Below, piece by piece: positions 17,654 through 27,918 of a DNA stretch of 50,014 bases. The notes beneath the pieces are model-generated. The model was not told where the DNA came from, made no database searches, and saw only the letters and a list, made by a program, of their open reading frames with translations. The stretch spans positions 1 to 50,014 of the forward strand of contig DAHXNE010000110.1 in assembly GCA_027366635.1 (NCBI GenBank), read 5' to 3'. The translations under genes and the position numbers were made by a program. Source of the DNA: Gammaproteobacteria bacterium. Its GTDB lineage: Bacteria; Pseudomonadota; Gammaproteobacteria; Steroidobacterales; Steroidobacteraceae. Each line of letters opens with the position of its first letter. The stretch's first letter is position 1.

Positions 17654-19441
17654 TCATCCCGCGCTGCGCCAGAGCACAGAATCCTCCGGCAGCTCATCGA
17701 GCCGACGCGCGGTGTAGTCGTACCCGGCTTGAATCGCCCGCTCGAACGCCTGCCAGTCGAGCATGTCGATATCGGCGAGCGGCGGGCGCAGCAGCAGATC
17801 CGTCCTGCCGCGCTGCGCGGCGGTGAGCGTCGTGCTGCCGACCATGCCGGTACGCCACAGAATCTGAAAGATGCTCGGCAGCTGCCGCCGCGCCCTGATC
17901 CAGCGCAAGAACTGCCACGGCTGGGGCACGTCGAGGTCCCCGCCAGAAGTCGTGAAGGCGCGATCCGCCCCCGAATCGCAGCCGATCACCGGTCCGCCAC
18001 CACGCTCCAGCATGATGTCGACGGGCAGATTGTTCATGGCGCCGCCGTCGACCAGCACCTGCCCGGCGTGCACCACGGGCGGCAGCACGCCCGGCACCGA
18101 GACCGAGGCGCGCAGCGCCCGCCAGAGTTCGCCGTGACGGTGCACGTAGGGGTACCCGGTGGTCAAATTCGACGAGACGCAGAAGAACGACAGCGGCAAA
18201 TCCTCGATCGAGAGCTCGCCGAACGCCTCAAACAACATGCGACTGACCTTGCGGCCTGACACCAGCGACACGAACGGCAATGTATAGTCGCTCAACGGAT
18301 TGGACTCGACGAAGTAGTGCCGGAACCGGTCGGTCAGCTCCGCCACGCTCCAATGGCCGGCGACGGCGGCGCCGAGGATGCCCCCCATGCTGGTCCCGCC
18401 CACCAGATCGAGGGGAATTCCGGCCGCACGCAACGCCTTGACGGCACCGATGTGCGCAAAGCCGCGTGCGCCGCCACCGGACAGCACCAGCCCCACGGCG
18501 CGACCGGTCAACACTCTGGCAAGCCGCGCATAATCGGACGGGGACTGCACGTGATGATGCGGGATGTCGGGAAGATCAGCGAGCCAACGGGCGGCGGCGC
18601 CCGTCTCGATCCCGGTATCGTGCGCCAGGACCAGCTCCAAACGTTGCGGTGTCAGGCTGTTATCGTGCGGCCAGCGCAGCGCGCCCCAGCGACCCGCCGG
18701 ACTGTCCGCGCGCGCCAGCAACAACAGCGCGTCCGCCTGCCGCTCGCACAACTTCGTCCAACGGCTCGGCGTGGGATCGGCCACGTAGACGACGAAGTCA
18801 TTGGCCGCCTCGATGTTGTTGAACCATTGACTGGTTTGCGTGTCCGCGCGCACGCTCCACACCAACTCCGCGCGCCCGAACGCGGCGAGCGCCTTGACCA
18901 GCGCGGTCGAAAATCCCGCGAAGTCCACCTCCAGGCTCTGCGGCAGCACGGTGAACGTGGAGGCACCGCGCAGATGCGCCTGCGGCATGGCATCCATCCG
19001 CTCCAGCCGCTCGACCATCAGCTGTGCGATGTGCCACATGGCCTCAGGATCGCGCCGCAGCACGTCGTTGAACGCCTGGGCCGAAATCCGGGCCAGCTCC
19101 GTGTTGCGCAGCGCGACCACATGGGCCATGCGAGGGCGCCCGGAGATGAGGCCCATCTCACCGACGGTATCGCCGGCGGCCAGCCGCGCCAGAAAGCGGC
19201 CGCGCTCCCGACCGGCGGCGGTCAGGACCGCCAGACTGCCGCTGAGGATCACATAGAGCGCGTCGGCAGACTCACCGGCTTCAAACAGAGCCGCGCCGCC
19301 GGGCAGCGACAGCCATTGCGCCGCATCGGCGATCCGGTCCAGCACGTTCGGCGCCAGGCCGTTGAACAGAGGCATCTGCGCCAGCAGCGCGCCGAGGTTG
19401 GCCCGCAGGGCCGTGCTGCTATCGCCGCGGCCGCGGCTCAT
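17654..19441 (-). CDS. Cyclic nucleotide-binding patatin-like phospholipase (NTE/RssA family)
   Basis: 595 aa from the ATG at 19441. The cNMP-binding domain spans about residues 20-135 (LYVILSGSLAVL, GDTVGEMGLISGRPRMA). A linker of about 170 residues follows, then the patatin domain (about 315-500) with oxyanion loop GGGARG (322-327), nucleophile Ser351 in GTSMG, and the catalytic Asp in VDGGAMNNLP. A lysophospholipase acting at the membrane, possibly controlled by cAMP or c-di-GMP. An in-frame start at 19522 would add 27 Cys-rich residues; I consider that less likely because the family usually starts close to the cNMP domain. Confidence 0.92.
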   Translation of the reverse strand: MSRGRGDSSTALRANLGALLAQMPLFNGLAPNVLDRIADAAQWLSLPGGAALFEAGESADALYVILSGSLAVLTAAGRERGRFLARLAAGDTVGEMGLISGRPRMAHVVALRNTELARISAQAFNDVLRRDPEAMWHIAQLMVERLERMDAMPQAHLRGASTFTVLPQSLEVDFAGFSTALVKALAAFGRAELVWSVRADTQTSQWFNNIEAANDFVVYVADPTPSRWTKLCERQADALLLLARADSPAGRWGALRWPHDNSLTPQRLELVLAHDTGIETGAAARWLADLPDIPHHHVQSPSDYARLARVLTGRAVGLVLSGGGARGFAHIGAVKALRAAGIPLDLVGGTSMGGILGAAVAGHWSVAELTDRFRHYFVESNPLSDYTLPFVSLVSGRKVSRMLFEAFGELSIEDLPLSFFCVSSNLTTGYPYVHRHGELWRALRASVSVPGVLPPVVHAGQVLVDGGAMNNLPVDIMLERGGGPVIGCDSGADRAFTTSGGDLDVPQPWQFLRWIRARRQLPSIFQILWRTGMVGSTTLTAAQRGRTDLLLRPPLADIDMLDWQAFERAIQAGYDYTARRLDELPEDSVLWRSAG

Positions 19442-19585
19442 ACGGACCGCGCAACCAGCGCCGGACAGCCAAAGACGCTCGACGCAATCAGCGCGGCAGT
19501 GACTGCAATGCCGTCCACTCAAACCTCCCCACCTGCTGCGGCACGTTTATGTTTGCTCGACCACGGGCCCGCGTTGGCGGTCCGA

Positions 19586-20872
19586 CTAACTCTCCAGAAT
19601 CGCAGCGACGCCCATGCCGCCGGCCGTGCAGACCGAGACCAGCCCACGCTTCGCGGCGGGATTCGTGGCGAGCAGTTTGGCCAGCGTTGCGACGATGCGC
19701 GTACCGGTGGCCGCGAACGGATGCCCAATGGCGAGGCTACCACCCTTCACATTCATGCGCGTTCGATCGATCGAGCCGAGCGGCGCATCCCGACCGAGCA
19801 GCTCGCGGCAAAACTGCTCCGACTCCCAAGCCGCGAGCGTGCATAGCACCTGCGCCGCGAACGCTTCGTGGATCTCGTAATATCCGAAGTCCTGCAGAGT
19901 CAGCCCCGCATCCCGCAGCATCGCGGCAACCGCATACGCCGGCGCCATCAGCAGGCCCTCGCGGCCGCTGGCGAAGTCGACTGCCCAAGCCTTGCCGTAG
20001 CGCAGGTATGCGAGCACGGGTAGTTTGCGACGCTCAGCCCAGTCCTCCGCGGCGAGCAGCACCGCGCTCGCGCCGTCGGTCAGCGGCGTGCTGTTGCCGG
20101 CGGTGAGCGTGCCGGCACGAGGATCGAAGCTGGTGCGCAGCGCTGCCAGCTGCGCCATCGTGCAACCCGGTCGGATGTTGTTATCGATCCGCAGCCCGAG
20201 AAATGGCTCGACCAGATCCTGGTAGAATCCTTCGTCCCAGGCGGTGGCGGCCTTTACGTGGCTCTCGTAGGCGAGCCGGTCTTGCGCTTCTCGAGTGATG
20301 CCCCAGCGCCGCACCATCAACTCGGCACTCTGTCCCATCGACAAGCCGGTGCGCGGCTCGGCCACCGTCGGCAGCACGGGTTTGAAATGCGCCGGCCGCA
20401 GTCGTAGCCAGGGTCGCAAGCGCTGCCGCAGCGTCTGGCCACGAAAGCTCGCGAGCAACAGCTGTTGATAGGCGCGCGGGTAACTGATCGGCGGATCACT
20501 GATGGTGTCGGTGCCGCCGGCGATGCCCGCGTCGATCTGGCCGAGAGCGATCTTGTTGCCGATAGCGAGCACCGCCTCCAGGCTGGTACCGCAGGCGCGC
20601 TGCAGATCGAGCCCGGGAGTCCGAGGGTCCAGGCCGCACGACAGCACGCACTCCCGAGTCAGGTTGTAGTCGCGCGGATGCTTGATGACCGCGCCGGCGG
20701 CAACCTCGCCGAGACGCGCACCCTGCAACTCGAAGCGCGCCACCAGCGCGCCCAGCACCGCAGTGAGCATCTCCGGGTTACCCACGGACGAGTAGACACT
20801 GTGGGCCCGGGCGAACGGTATGCGCACGCCCCCCACGATGGCCACTCGCCGCACGGCCGAGCCGACCAGCAC
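19586..20872 (-). CDS. fadI: Acetyl-CoA C-acyltransferase (FadI-like thiolase)
   Basis: 428 aa (E. coli FadI has 436). Catalyses the last step of fatty acid beta-oxidation: thiolytic cleavage of 3-ketoacyl-CoA. Nucleophile Cys94 in LQRACGTSLEA, His in EIHEAFAAQ, GGSLAIGHPFAATG, and the second Cys in VCTAGGMG near the C-terminus. Wording across the whole length (VAEPRTGLSMGQSAELM, ITREAQDRLAYESH, DNNIRPG) follows FadI more than FadA. The start is GTG at 20872, preceded by a strong GGGAGGGG. No fadJ partner is seen in the window. Confidence 0.9.
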   Translation of the reverse strand: MLVGSAVRRVAIVGGVRIPFARAHSVYSSVGNPEMLTAVLGALVARFELQGARLGEVAAGAVIKHPRDYNLTRECVLSCGLDPRTPGLDLQRACGTSLEAVLAIGNKIALGQIDAGIAGGTDTISDPPISYPRAYQQLLLASFRGQTLRQRLRPWLRLRPAHFKPVLPTVAEPRTGLSMGQSAELMVRRWGITREAQDRLAYESHVKAATAWDEGFYQDLVEPFLGLRIDNNIRPGCTMAQLAALRTSFDPRAGTLTAGNSTPLTDGASAVLLAAEDWAERRKLPVLAYLRYGKAWAVDFASGREGLLMAPAYAVAAMLRDAGLTLQDFGYYEIHEAFAAQVLCTLAAWESEQFCRELLGRDAPLGSIDRTRMNVKGGSLAIGHPFAATGTRIVATLAKLLATNPAAKRGLVSVCTAGGMGVAAILES

Positions 20873-21043
20873 AGACCCCTCCCGTGGGACGACCGGCGTC
20901 CCTATTCGACTGCTAGGCTATCATGCGCCGCTCGCGCACGGGGGTAGCTGCTGCGCGGGCGGCTGGTGTTTTTGCGGGACGCTGAGTGCCGCGATATTCT
21001 TTTGAATTCTGGCACGAATTATCCGCGCCAAAGGACAGAATCG

Positions 21044-21754
21044 ATGGGCGAATTCACCTCTCTCATGGCCCGCGACGGACACGAATTCCAGGCCTATCTC
21101 GCCGCGCCGCCCGCCAAGACCCGGGGCGGCATAGTGGTGATCCAAGAGATCTTCGGGGTCAACCGGCATATCCGCGCCGTGACTGACGGGTTTGCGCAGG
21201 AAGGCTATACGGCGATCGCCCCGGCGCTGTTCGATCGCGTTCGCCGCGGCATCGAGCTCGGCTACAGCCCGCCTGAAGTCGCCGAGGGGCGCGGCTATGC
21301 GCAGCAACTGAATCCTGAGCAGACACTGAAGGACTTGGCCGCGGCCATTGCGGTGGTCAAGCATGCGGGACGCGTCGGCACCGTGGGCTACTGTTTCGGC
21401 GGCGCCCAGTCCTACCGCGCCGCCTGCCTGCTGCCGATCGAGTGCGCGGTTGTCTACTACGGGCGCGTCCAGGATGCGGGGACGCCACCGCGCTGTCCGG
21501 TGCTCTACCACTTCGGCAGCGCCGACCAGAGCATTCCGCCTCAAGCGGTCGATCACATCAAGGCGCTGCACCCCGGCGGTACCTTCTACGTCTACGAGGG
21601 AGCCGGTCACGGCTTCAATTGCGACCTTCGGGCCGCCTACGACCCCTCCGCCGCCGCGCTGGCCCGAGAACGGACGCTGCAGTTCCTCGAACGGCACCTG
21701 CAGCGCAACGATCGCGACGGACCCGACGAAGTCGCCGACAACGCCAGCGCGTGA
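21044..21754 (+). CDS. Dienelactone hydrolase family protein
   Basis: 236 aa. Alpha/beta hydrolase with a Cys nucleophile in GYCFGG, the VIQEIFGVNRHIR segment whose Glu interacts with the Cys, Asp in GSADQSIPP and His in GAGHGFNCD. Hydrolyses dienelactone-like or other small esters in the cytoplasm. The ATG at 21044 (MGEFTSLMARDGHEFQAYLA) is chosen over the in-frame start at 20966 because the family begins here. Divergent from the thiolase, with 171 bases between the starts. No other gene of a chloroaromatic pathway is present, so the assignment of a substrate would be speculation. Confidence 0.9.
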   Translation: MGEFTSLMARDGHEFQAYLAAPPAKTRGGIVVIQEIFGVNRHIRAVTDGFAQEGYTAIAPALFDRVRRGIELGYSPPEVAEGRGYAQQLNPEQTLKDLAAAIAVVKHAGRVGTVGYCFGGAQSYRAACLLPIECAVVYYGRVQDAGTPPRCPVLYHFGSADQSIPPQAVDHIKALHPGGTFYVYEGAGHGFNCDLRAAYDPSAAALARERTLQFLERHLQRNDRDGPDEVADNASA

Positions 21755-21856
21755 CGCAGGTGCGAGCATTGCAGCGCACCGGGACGTGATCGGCCCCGGT
21801 GGTTTAAATCGCCGCGCAGTGGGGTATCGGCCGGCAGGCACGATTTCGCCCAGGCC

Positions 21857-21885
21857 TTGCGTCGGTTCGCCTAGCTGTACATAAT
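21857..21885 (+). promoter_or_regulatory. Candidate sigma-70 promoter
   Basis: TTGCGT (21857-21862), 17-base spacer, CATAAT (21880-21885). It points to hemH, whose ATG is 366 bases downstream, and is the clearest -35/-10 pair in the gap. It would give a transcript starting near 21892. Confidence 0.5.
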
Positions 21886-22134
21886 ATCAGCTATGTGAAG
21901 ACCACTGCCGCCGAGAGGGCGGGACGACGTAAGGCGCTTGGAGCGAATCCGTGGCACCGCCCGGCCCAGCCGAGCAAGGCAAGTCGGACCGCAAAGAAGC
22001 GCGAACCGGATGGAAGCTTCTGCGGAGCCGAAGTCATACGTGTGCTGTCAGGAGCAGCTCAACGCAGGGCCAAGCGGGGGTTTTAAAGCATCGGGCTGAG
22101 CTCGGTAGCGACGCCTGGCCGAATCTGGCCTCCG

Positions 22135-22178
22135 GGACCGATTACGCAGCGCCCGAGGAGCGCTGCACGGAGCGGTCC
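22135..22178 (+). ncRNA. Compound hairpin in the hemH leader (possible cis-regulatory RNA)
   Basis: The outer stem GGACCG (22135-22140) pairs with CGGTCC (22173-22178). An internal loop separates it from the inner stem GCAGCGC (22146-22152) with GCGCTGC (22160-22166) and a 7-base loop. Both stems are perfect. No U-run follows, so it is not an ordinary terminator. A role in hemH control is inference. Confidence 0.35.
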
Positions 22179-22250
22179 GCGTCCACTCGAGGTAGGGATT
22201 TTCCGCAACCCCCTGGCTCGGTACGCTTTCGCTGCGGTATCTTGCACCGC

Positions 22251-23324
22251 ATGCGCTATCAAGGGTCCCTGGATTTCCACCGCGACATGGCCGAGCGCAT
22301 CGGCATTCTCGCGGTGAACTTTGGCACGCCCGAGTCCCCCGCGCCGCGCGATGTGCGGCGCTTTCTGGCCCGAATGCTGAGCGACCCGCGTGTAGTGGAG
22401 CTGCCCCGGCCGTTGTGGCTACCGATTCTCTACGGACTCATCCTGCCGCTGCGGCCGGCACGAGTGGCGCCCAAGTACCGCAAGATCTGGTCGGCGCAGG
22501 GTTCCCCATTGCGCGAGCAGTCGCAACAGCTCCGCGCCGCGCTGAGCAGCGTCCTCGCGCAGCGCATGATGGCGCCGTTCTCGGTCGAGTTCGCGATGCT
22601 GTACGGCACTCCCACCGTGCCCGAATCCCTGCAGCGGCTGCGCGCGGCAGGCGCGCAGCGGATCGTGGTACTGCCGCTGTTCCCGCAGTACTGCGGGGCC
22701 ACGACGGCCGCGGTTTATGATCAGGTCAACGCGGAGCTGGCCCGCTGGCGCTGGCTACCCGAGCTGCGCTTCATCGCCGAATACCACGATCAACCCGAAT
22801 ACATCCATGCGCTATGCGAGAGTGTCGCGCAACACTGGCGCGCGCATGGCCGGACCTCTCATCTGCTGATTTCGTTCCATGGTATTCCCGAGCGCTACTT
22901 CCATCAGGGCGACCCGTACTTCTGCAAGTGCCAGAAGACCGGGCGCCTGGTCGCCGAGGAGCTGCTACTCGCCGAAGGCGATTGGAGTGTCACGTTCCAG
23001 TCGCGCTTCGGCCGGGCCGAATGGCTGCGTCCCTATACCATGGAGACGCTCGCCGCCATGCCGCGCCGCGCCATAAAAGACGTCACGGTAATCTGTCCGG
23101 GTTTCGCGGTCGACTGCCTGGAGACGCTCGAGGAAATCGACGTCGAGAACCGCGCCGCGTTCATGCGCGCTGGCGGCGAGCGATTCGAATACGTCCCGGC
23201 GCTCAACGCCCGTCCGGAGCACTCGACGCTGCTTGCCAACCTCCTCGCCCGGCACTGCCAAGGCTGGACGGAGGTCGACATGAGCCTGCTGCCGGCACAG
23301 GCGCCGCGCGACACTTCGGCCTGA
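22251..23324 (+). CDS. hemH: Ferrochelatase
   Basis: 357 aa. Inserts ferrous iron into protoporphyrin IX, the last step of haem synthesis, at the inner face of the cytoplasmic membrane. Motifs: IGILAVNFGTPESP near the start, SDPRVVELPRPLW, LPLFPQYCGATTAAV, the metal-binding His in LISFHGIPERY, TFQSRFGRAEWL and CPGFAVDCLETLEEI. The ATG at 22251 (MRYQGSLDFHRD) fits the N-terminus of relatives that start with a similar MKYxG sequence; the upstream frame to 21951 is not family-like. Three Cys residues lie in the FCKCQ and CLETL areas, but no Fe-S cluster is implied. Convergent with the next gene, 8 bases apart. Confidence 0.95.
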   Translation: MRYQGSLDFHRDMAERIGILAVNFGTPESPAPRDVRRFLARMLSDPRVVELPRPLWLPILYGLILPLRPARVAPKYRKIWSAQGSPLREQSQQLRAALSSVLAQRMMAPFSVEFAMLYGTPTVPESLQRLRAAGAQRIVVLPLFPQYCGATTAAVYDQVNAELARWRWLPELRFIAEYHDQPEYIHALCESVAQHWRAHGRTSHLLISFHGIPERYFHQGDPYFCKCQKTGRLVAEELLLAEGDWSVTFQSRFGRAEWLRPYTMETLAAMPRRAIKDVTVICPGFAVDCLETLEEIDVENRAAFMRAGGERFEYVPALNARPEHSTLLANLLARHCQGWTEVDMSLLPAQAPRDTSA

Positions 23325-23332
23325 GCCGCGCG

Positions 23333-23692
23333 CTAAGACGGCTCGCGGCGCAATTTGGACGTGCACAGATCGAAAATCGCCCCCATGACCAGGTGTACCG
23401 AATGATTCATGCTCGCCTCGATGCCCTTCAGCACCGCGTCGCGCACCGCGGCGCTGAACAGTGGGATCTGTTCCGGCGGCACGCCATCGGGCAATTTGGC
23501 GGTGATACGCATCGCCGGCACATCCTCGACGATACGCCGCAGGAGCTGGTGCACGCAGTTCGCCTTGGCGCGCATCAGCGACTCGTCGTCGCCGAACAAT
23601 GCGCCGACGGCCAGCAGATCCTCGACCCATTGCGCGCGGGTACGCTCCCAGTCTTGCTCGGATTGCAAAGTCACCCGGATTTTTTCGCCCAT
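23333..23692 (-). CDS. Small conserved protein of unknown function
   Basis: 119 aa, predicted soluble and helical, starting MGEKIRVTLQSEQDWERTRAQW. There is a central ANCVHQLLRRIVEDVPAMRITAKLPDG stretch and a C-terminal amphipathic region (AVRDAVLKGIEASMNHSVHLVMGAIFDL). The ATG at 23692 is the only reasonable start; the frame further upstream runs through the intergenic palindromes. I do not recognise the family. It is transcribed away from the YbjQ-family gene across a palindrome-rich intergenic region. Confidence 0.7.
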   Translation of the reverse strand: MGEKIRVTLQSEQDWERTRAQWVEDLLAVGALFGDDESLMRAKANCVHQLLRRIVEDVPAMRITAKLPDGVPPEQIPLFSAAVRDAVLKGIEASMNHSVHLVMGAIFDLCTSKLRREPS

Positions 23693-23714
23693 GAGTGCCG
23701 CTCCCGCGAATTGA

Positions 23715-23794
23715 CCCCTGAGGGGCCGGAACAGGGTAGGCGCTTGCGAGTCGGACCCGCCAGGGGTATATCTGGCGAAAACGTGCAAATTTGC
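23715..23794. promoter_or_regulatory. Three short palindromes in a divergent intergenic region
   Basis: CCCCTGAGGGG (23715-23725), CGCCAG-N8-CTGGCG (23758-23763 and 23772-23777) and GCAAATTTGC (23785-23794). They lie between the divergent starts at 23692 and 23906 and could be operator sites. No matching regulator is known here. Confidence 0.35.
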
Positions 23795-23905
23795 GACTTC
23801 CGGGCGCGAGGAACGTGCCGCGCTGCCACAGTTTGACGATTTTCGTGATGTCCCCACGGTGCGCTCTGCCGGCGGCGCGCACACCCCGCACAGGAGTCGC
23901 CGCCG

Positions 23906-24229
23906 ATGCTGATCGTCACAACCGAGAACGTTCCAGGCTATCGCGTCACCGCCGTCAAGGGCCAGGTGTTCGGCGTCGTGGTTCGCAGTCGCGGCTTGGC
24001 CGGCAACGTCATGGCCGGCCTGCGCTCGCTGGCCGGCGGCGAGATCTCCGAGTACACACAACTGCTCGAGGATGCGCGCCGGCATGCCATCGACCGCATG
24101 GTAAAGAATGCAACGCTGATGCAGGCGAACGCCGTCATCATGATGCGCTTCGACTCTTCGGAGATCGGCCAGACCATGACCGAGATCGTCGCCTACGGCA
24201 CCGCAGTGGATATCGAGAAATCCCCATGA
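23906..24229 (+). CDS. YbjQ family (UPF0145) protein
   Basis: 107 aa. Matches the family over its full length: MLIVTTENVPGYRVTAVKGQVFGVVVRSRG, then a GGEISEYTQLLEDAR motif and NAVIMMRFDSSEIGQTMTEIVAYGTAV. Members form pentameric rings and are sometimes called heavy-metal-binding domain proteins; their cellular role is not known. ACAGGAG precedes the start. Its stop overlaps the ATG of the next gene (ATGA), so the two form an operon. Confidence 0.92.
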   Translation: MLIVTTENVPGYRVTAVKGQVFGVVVRSRGLAGNVMAGLRSLAGGEISEYTQLLEDARRHAIDRMVKNATLMQANAVIMMRFDSSEIGQTMTEIVAYGTAVDIEKSP

Positions 24230-24531
24230 TGCTGCGTACCGCGGTGCTCACCGTGAGCGTGGTCGCGGCCCTGATCGGTGCCGCGCTGCTACTGCTCGGT
24301 CGGACGGACGGCGGGGCTCAGCTGCTGGCGTTCGGCGTCCTGGCGACGATCGCCACCGCCTTGGAGCGCTGGCGCTATCGCAGGCAACCGCCGGTTGCGG
24401 GACGCTGGGAACGCACCGGAGAGCGGTTCGAGGACCCTGCCACCGGCCAGCCGATGGAGGTCCTCTATGACCCCACAAGTGGTGAGCGTCGTTACGAGCC
24501 GCTGACGCACATTGATTTTCCCGCAGGCTGA
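24226..24531 (+). CDS. Small membrane protein of unknown function
   Basis: 101 aa. Two hydrophobic helices (about 4-24 and 31-46) are followed by a soluble tail rich in charged and aromatic residues (GRWERTGERFEDPATGQPMEVLYDPTSGERRYEPL), which resembles a small beta hairpin domain. The start is the ATG at 24226, overlapping the YbjQ stop by 4 bases. Probably an inner-membrane partner of the YbjQ protein. Family not recognised. Confidence 0.8.
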   Translation: MMLRTAVLTVSVVAALIGAALLLLGRTDGGAQLLAFGVLATIATALERWRYRRQPPVAGRWERTGERFEDPATGQPMEVLYDPTSGERRYEPLTHIDFPAG

Positions 24532-24565
24532 CACCGCATCGACACGCCGGTGAGGCGTTAAGCGA

Positions 24566-24604
24566 CGAGCGGGCATGCACTGCCGCACAGCGGCTGCCCG
24601 CTCG
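24566..24604. terminator. Compound hairpin between convergent genes, probable bidirectional terminator
   Basis: CGAGCGGGCA (24566-24575) pairs perfectly with TGCCCGCTCG (24595-24604); inside it, GCCGC (24582-24586) pairs with GCGGC (24590-24594) around ACA. It lies in the 158-base gap between the small membrane protein and acs. There is no T-run on either side, so intrinsic termination may be weak; protection of the 3' ends is an alternative role. Confidence 0.5.
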
Positions 24605-24689
24605 AGACTCAGGCGACTTGTGCCCCGCCCGTCCGTGAAGGACCACCGGCTATATTGATGTTCCTACCGCGTCCGGACCGATTTTCCCT

Positions 24690-26864
<2,175 letters not shown>

Positions 26865-26946
26865 AGTTGCCCCCGGCGACCGATCAGAGAGCATCGAGCA
26901 TAACTGAACTGCTCACGAAATCATGTAGAACCAATCAGTGCCGGGC

Positions 26947-27885
26947 TCACGCACCGGCGCGCGACGCGGGCGCGCCACCGCACTCGGCCGCCCGGGCGGC
27001 CAGACGCTCACCCTGGCGGCGCAGCAGCGCCCCGAATCGCAGCCGATCGTAGAGCGCGCCCAGCGCCGCGAGATCCGGCACGCGTGGCCGCAAATCCTCG
27101 GGCGTTACCTCGAGCGGCATATCGCATACGATACGGGTGAGACGGCGCGCCAGATACACCGTCTCGCGATGCTCGCGCAGCCGCTCGCACAGCTCGCGAC
27201 CACCGCGCAGGCCGAGCGTCGTCACCCGCCCGAGGCCGGCATACAGTTCATCGATGGAGTCGAACTCGCGCATCAGCGCCGAGGCGGTTTTCGGTCCGAC
27301 GCCCGGCACCCCAGGGATGTTGTCGGAGGCATCGCCGGTGAGTGCGAGGTAGTCGGCGAAGCGCTCCGGAGGCACCCCGAACCGGTGCTCGACTTCGTGG
27401 TAGCCCAGCTGGGCGCGCGCCCCGAAATCCCAGTACAGGTCACCGACGCGCACCAACTGGGCGAAGTCCTTGTCCCGCGTGACGAATACCGAGCGAATCC
27501 CCTGCCGGCGCATCAGGCACGATAGCGTCCCGATCAGATCGTCCGCCTCGTAGCGCGAATCGACGAATACGGCAAGACCGAGCCGAGCGCACAGCTCGCG
27601 GCAGTAATCGAACTGCGCCGCCAGATCCGGCGGCGGCGGCTCACGATTGGCCTTGTAGGGCGGGTAGATGCCGTTGCGGTAGGAGGAGGCGAGCCGCCGG
27701 TCGAAGGCCACCGCAACCCGCTCCGGCCGGGTCCGCTCCAGCAAGTCGCCGAGGAAGCATGCAAAGCCGAATACCGCATGCACCGGTCGCCGCTCGGTGT
27801 CGAGCATGCCAGGCAATTGCGAGTGATAGGCGCGGAAAACGTAGACCGATGCGTCGATGAGGTAAACCAACGTCGGCGCTTCCAC
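26947..27885 (-). CDS. Free-standing 5'-3' exonuclease (PolA N-terminal/Xni-like)
   Basis: 312 aa. FEN-like nuclease: YLIDASVYVFRAYH at the N-terminus, VAFDR, SYRNGIYPPYKANR, EADDLIGTLS, TRDKDFAQL and the helix-three-turn-helix segment TGDASDNIPGVPGVGPKTA, with the acidic metal ligands of both sites present. No polymerase domain follows; the polA-like region is absent and the length fits a stand-alone flap nuclease. Removes RNA primers or flaps. The start is GTG at 27885 (no ATG is available before the conserved strand). It lies 33 bases downstream of the HNH gene and upstream of acs, all on the minus strand. Confidence 0.9.
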   Translation of the reverse strand: MEAPTLVYLIDASVYVFRAYHSQLPGMLDTERRPVHAVFGFACFLGDLLERTRPERVAVAFDRRLASSYRNGIYPPYKANREPPPPDLAAQFDYCRELCARLGLAVFVDSRYEADDLIGTLSCLMRRQGIRSVFVTRDKDFAQLVRVGDLYWDFGARAQLGYHEVEHRFGVPPERFADYLALTGDASDNIPGVPGVGPKTASALMREFDSIDELYAGLGRVTTLGLRGGRELCERLREHRETVYLARRLTRIVCDMPLEVTPEDLRPRVPDLAALGALYDRLRFGALLRRQGERLAARAAECGGAPASRAGA

Positions 27886-27918
27886 CGTCCGCGCGCGCAG
27901 CTTCCGGCCGAGTCCGCG

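Larger units (their letters stand above)
21755..22250. other. 496-base gap with a promoter-like element and structured leader before hemH
   Basis: No tRNA or recognised RNA family was found. A sigma-70-like promoter is at 21857-21885 and a compound hairpin at 22135-22178. A GTG-started 63-codon frame (21895-22086) has many rare-looking codons (AGG, GGA, CGA, ATA) compared with its neighbours, and I do not call it a gene. The region could be a long 5' leader of hemH or contain a small RNA. Confidence 0.5.

Noticed and set aside
19442-19522. Cys-rich N-terminal extension of the patatin gene (start at 19522)
   Set aside because: Five Cys in 24 residues looked like a metal site, but relatives start close to the cNMP domain and the downstream ATG is adequate.
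18317-19846. 509-codon open frame antisense to the patatin gene
   Set aside because: Shadow of a gene with all catalytic motifs; it also runs into the thiolase gene.
21895-22086. 63-codon GTG-started frame before hemH
   Set aside because: Codon use is unlike neighbouring genes (AGG, GGA, CGA, ATA) and there is no clear ribosome-binding site; a leader RNA is the better explanation.
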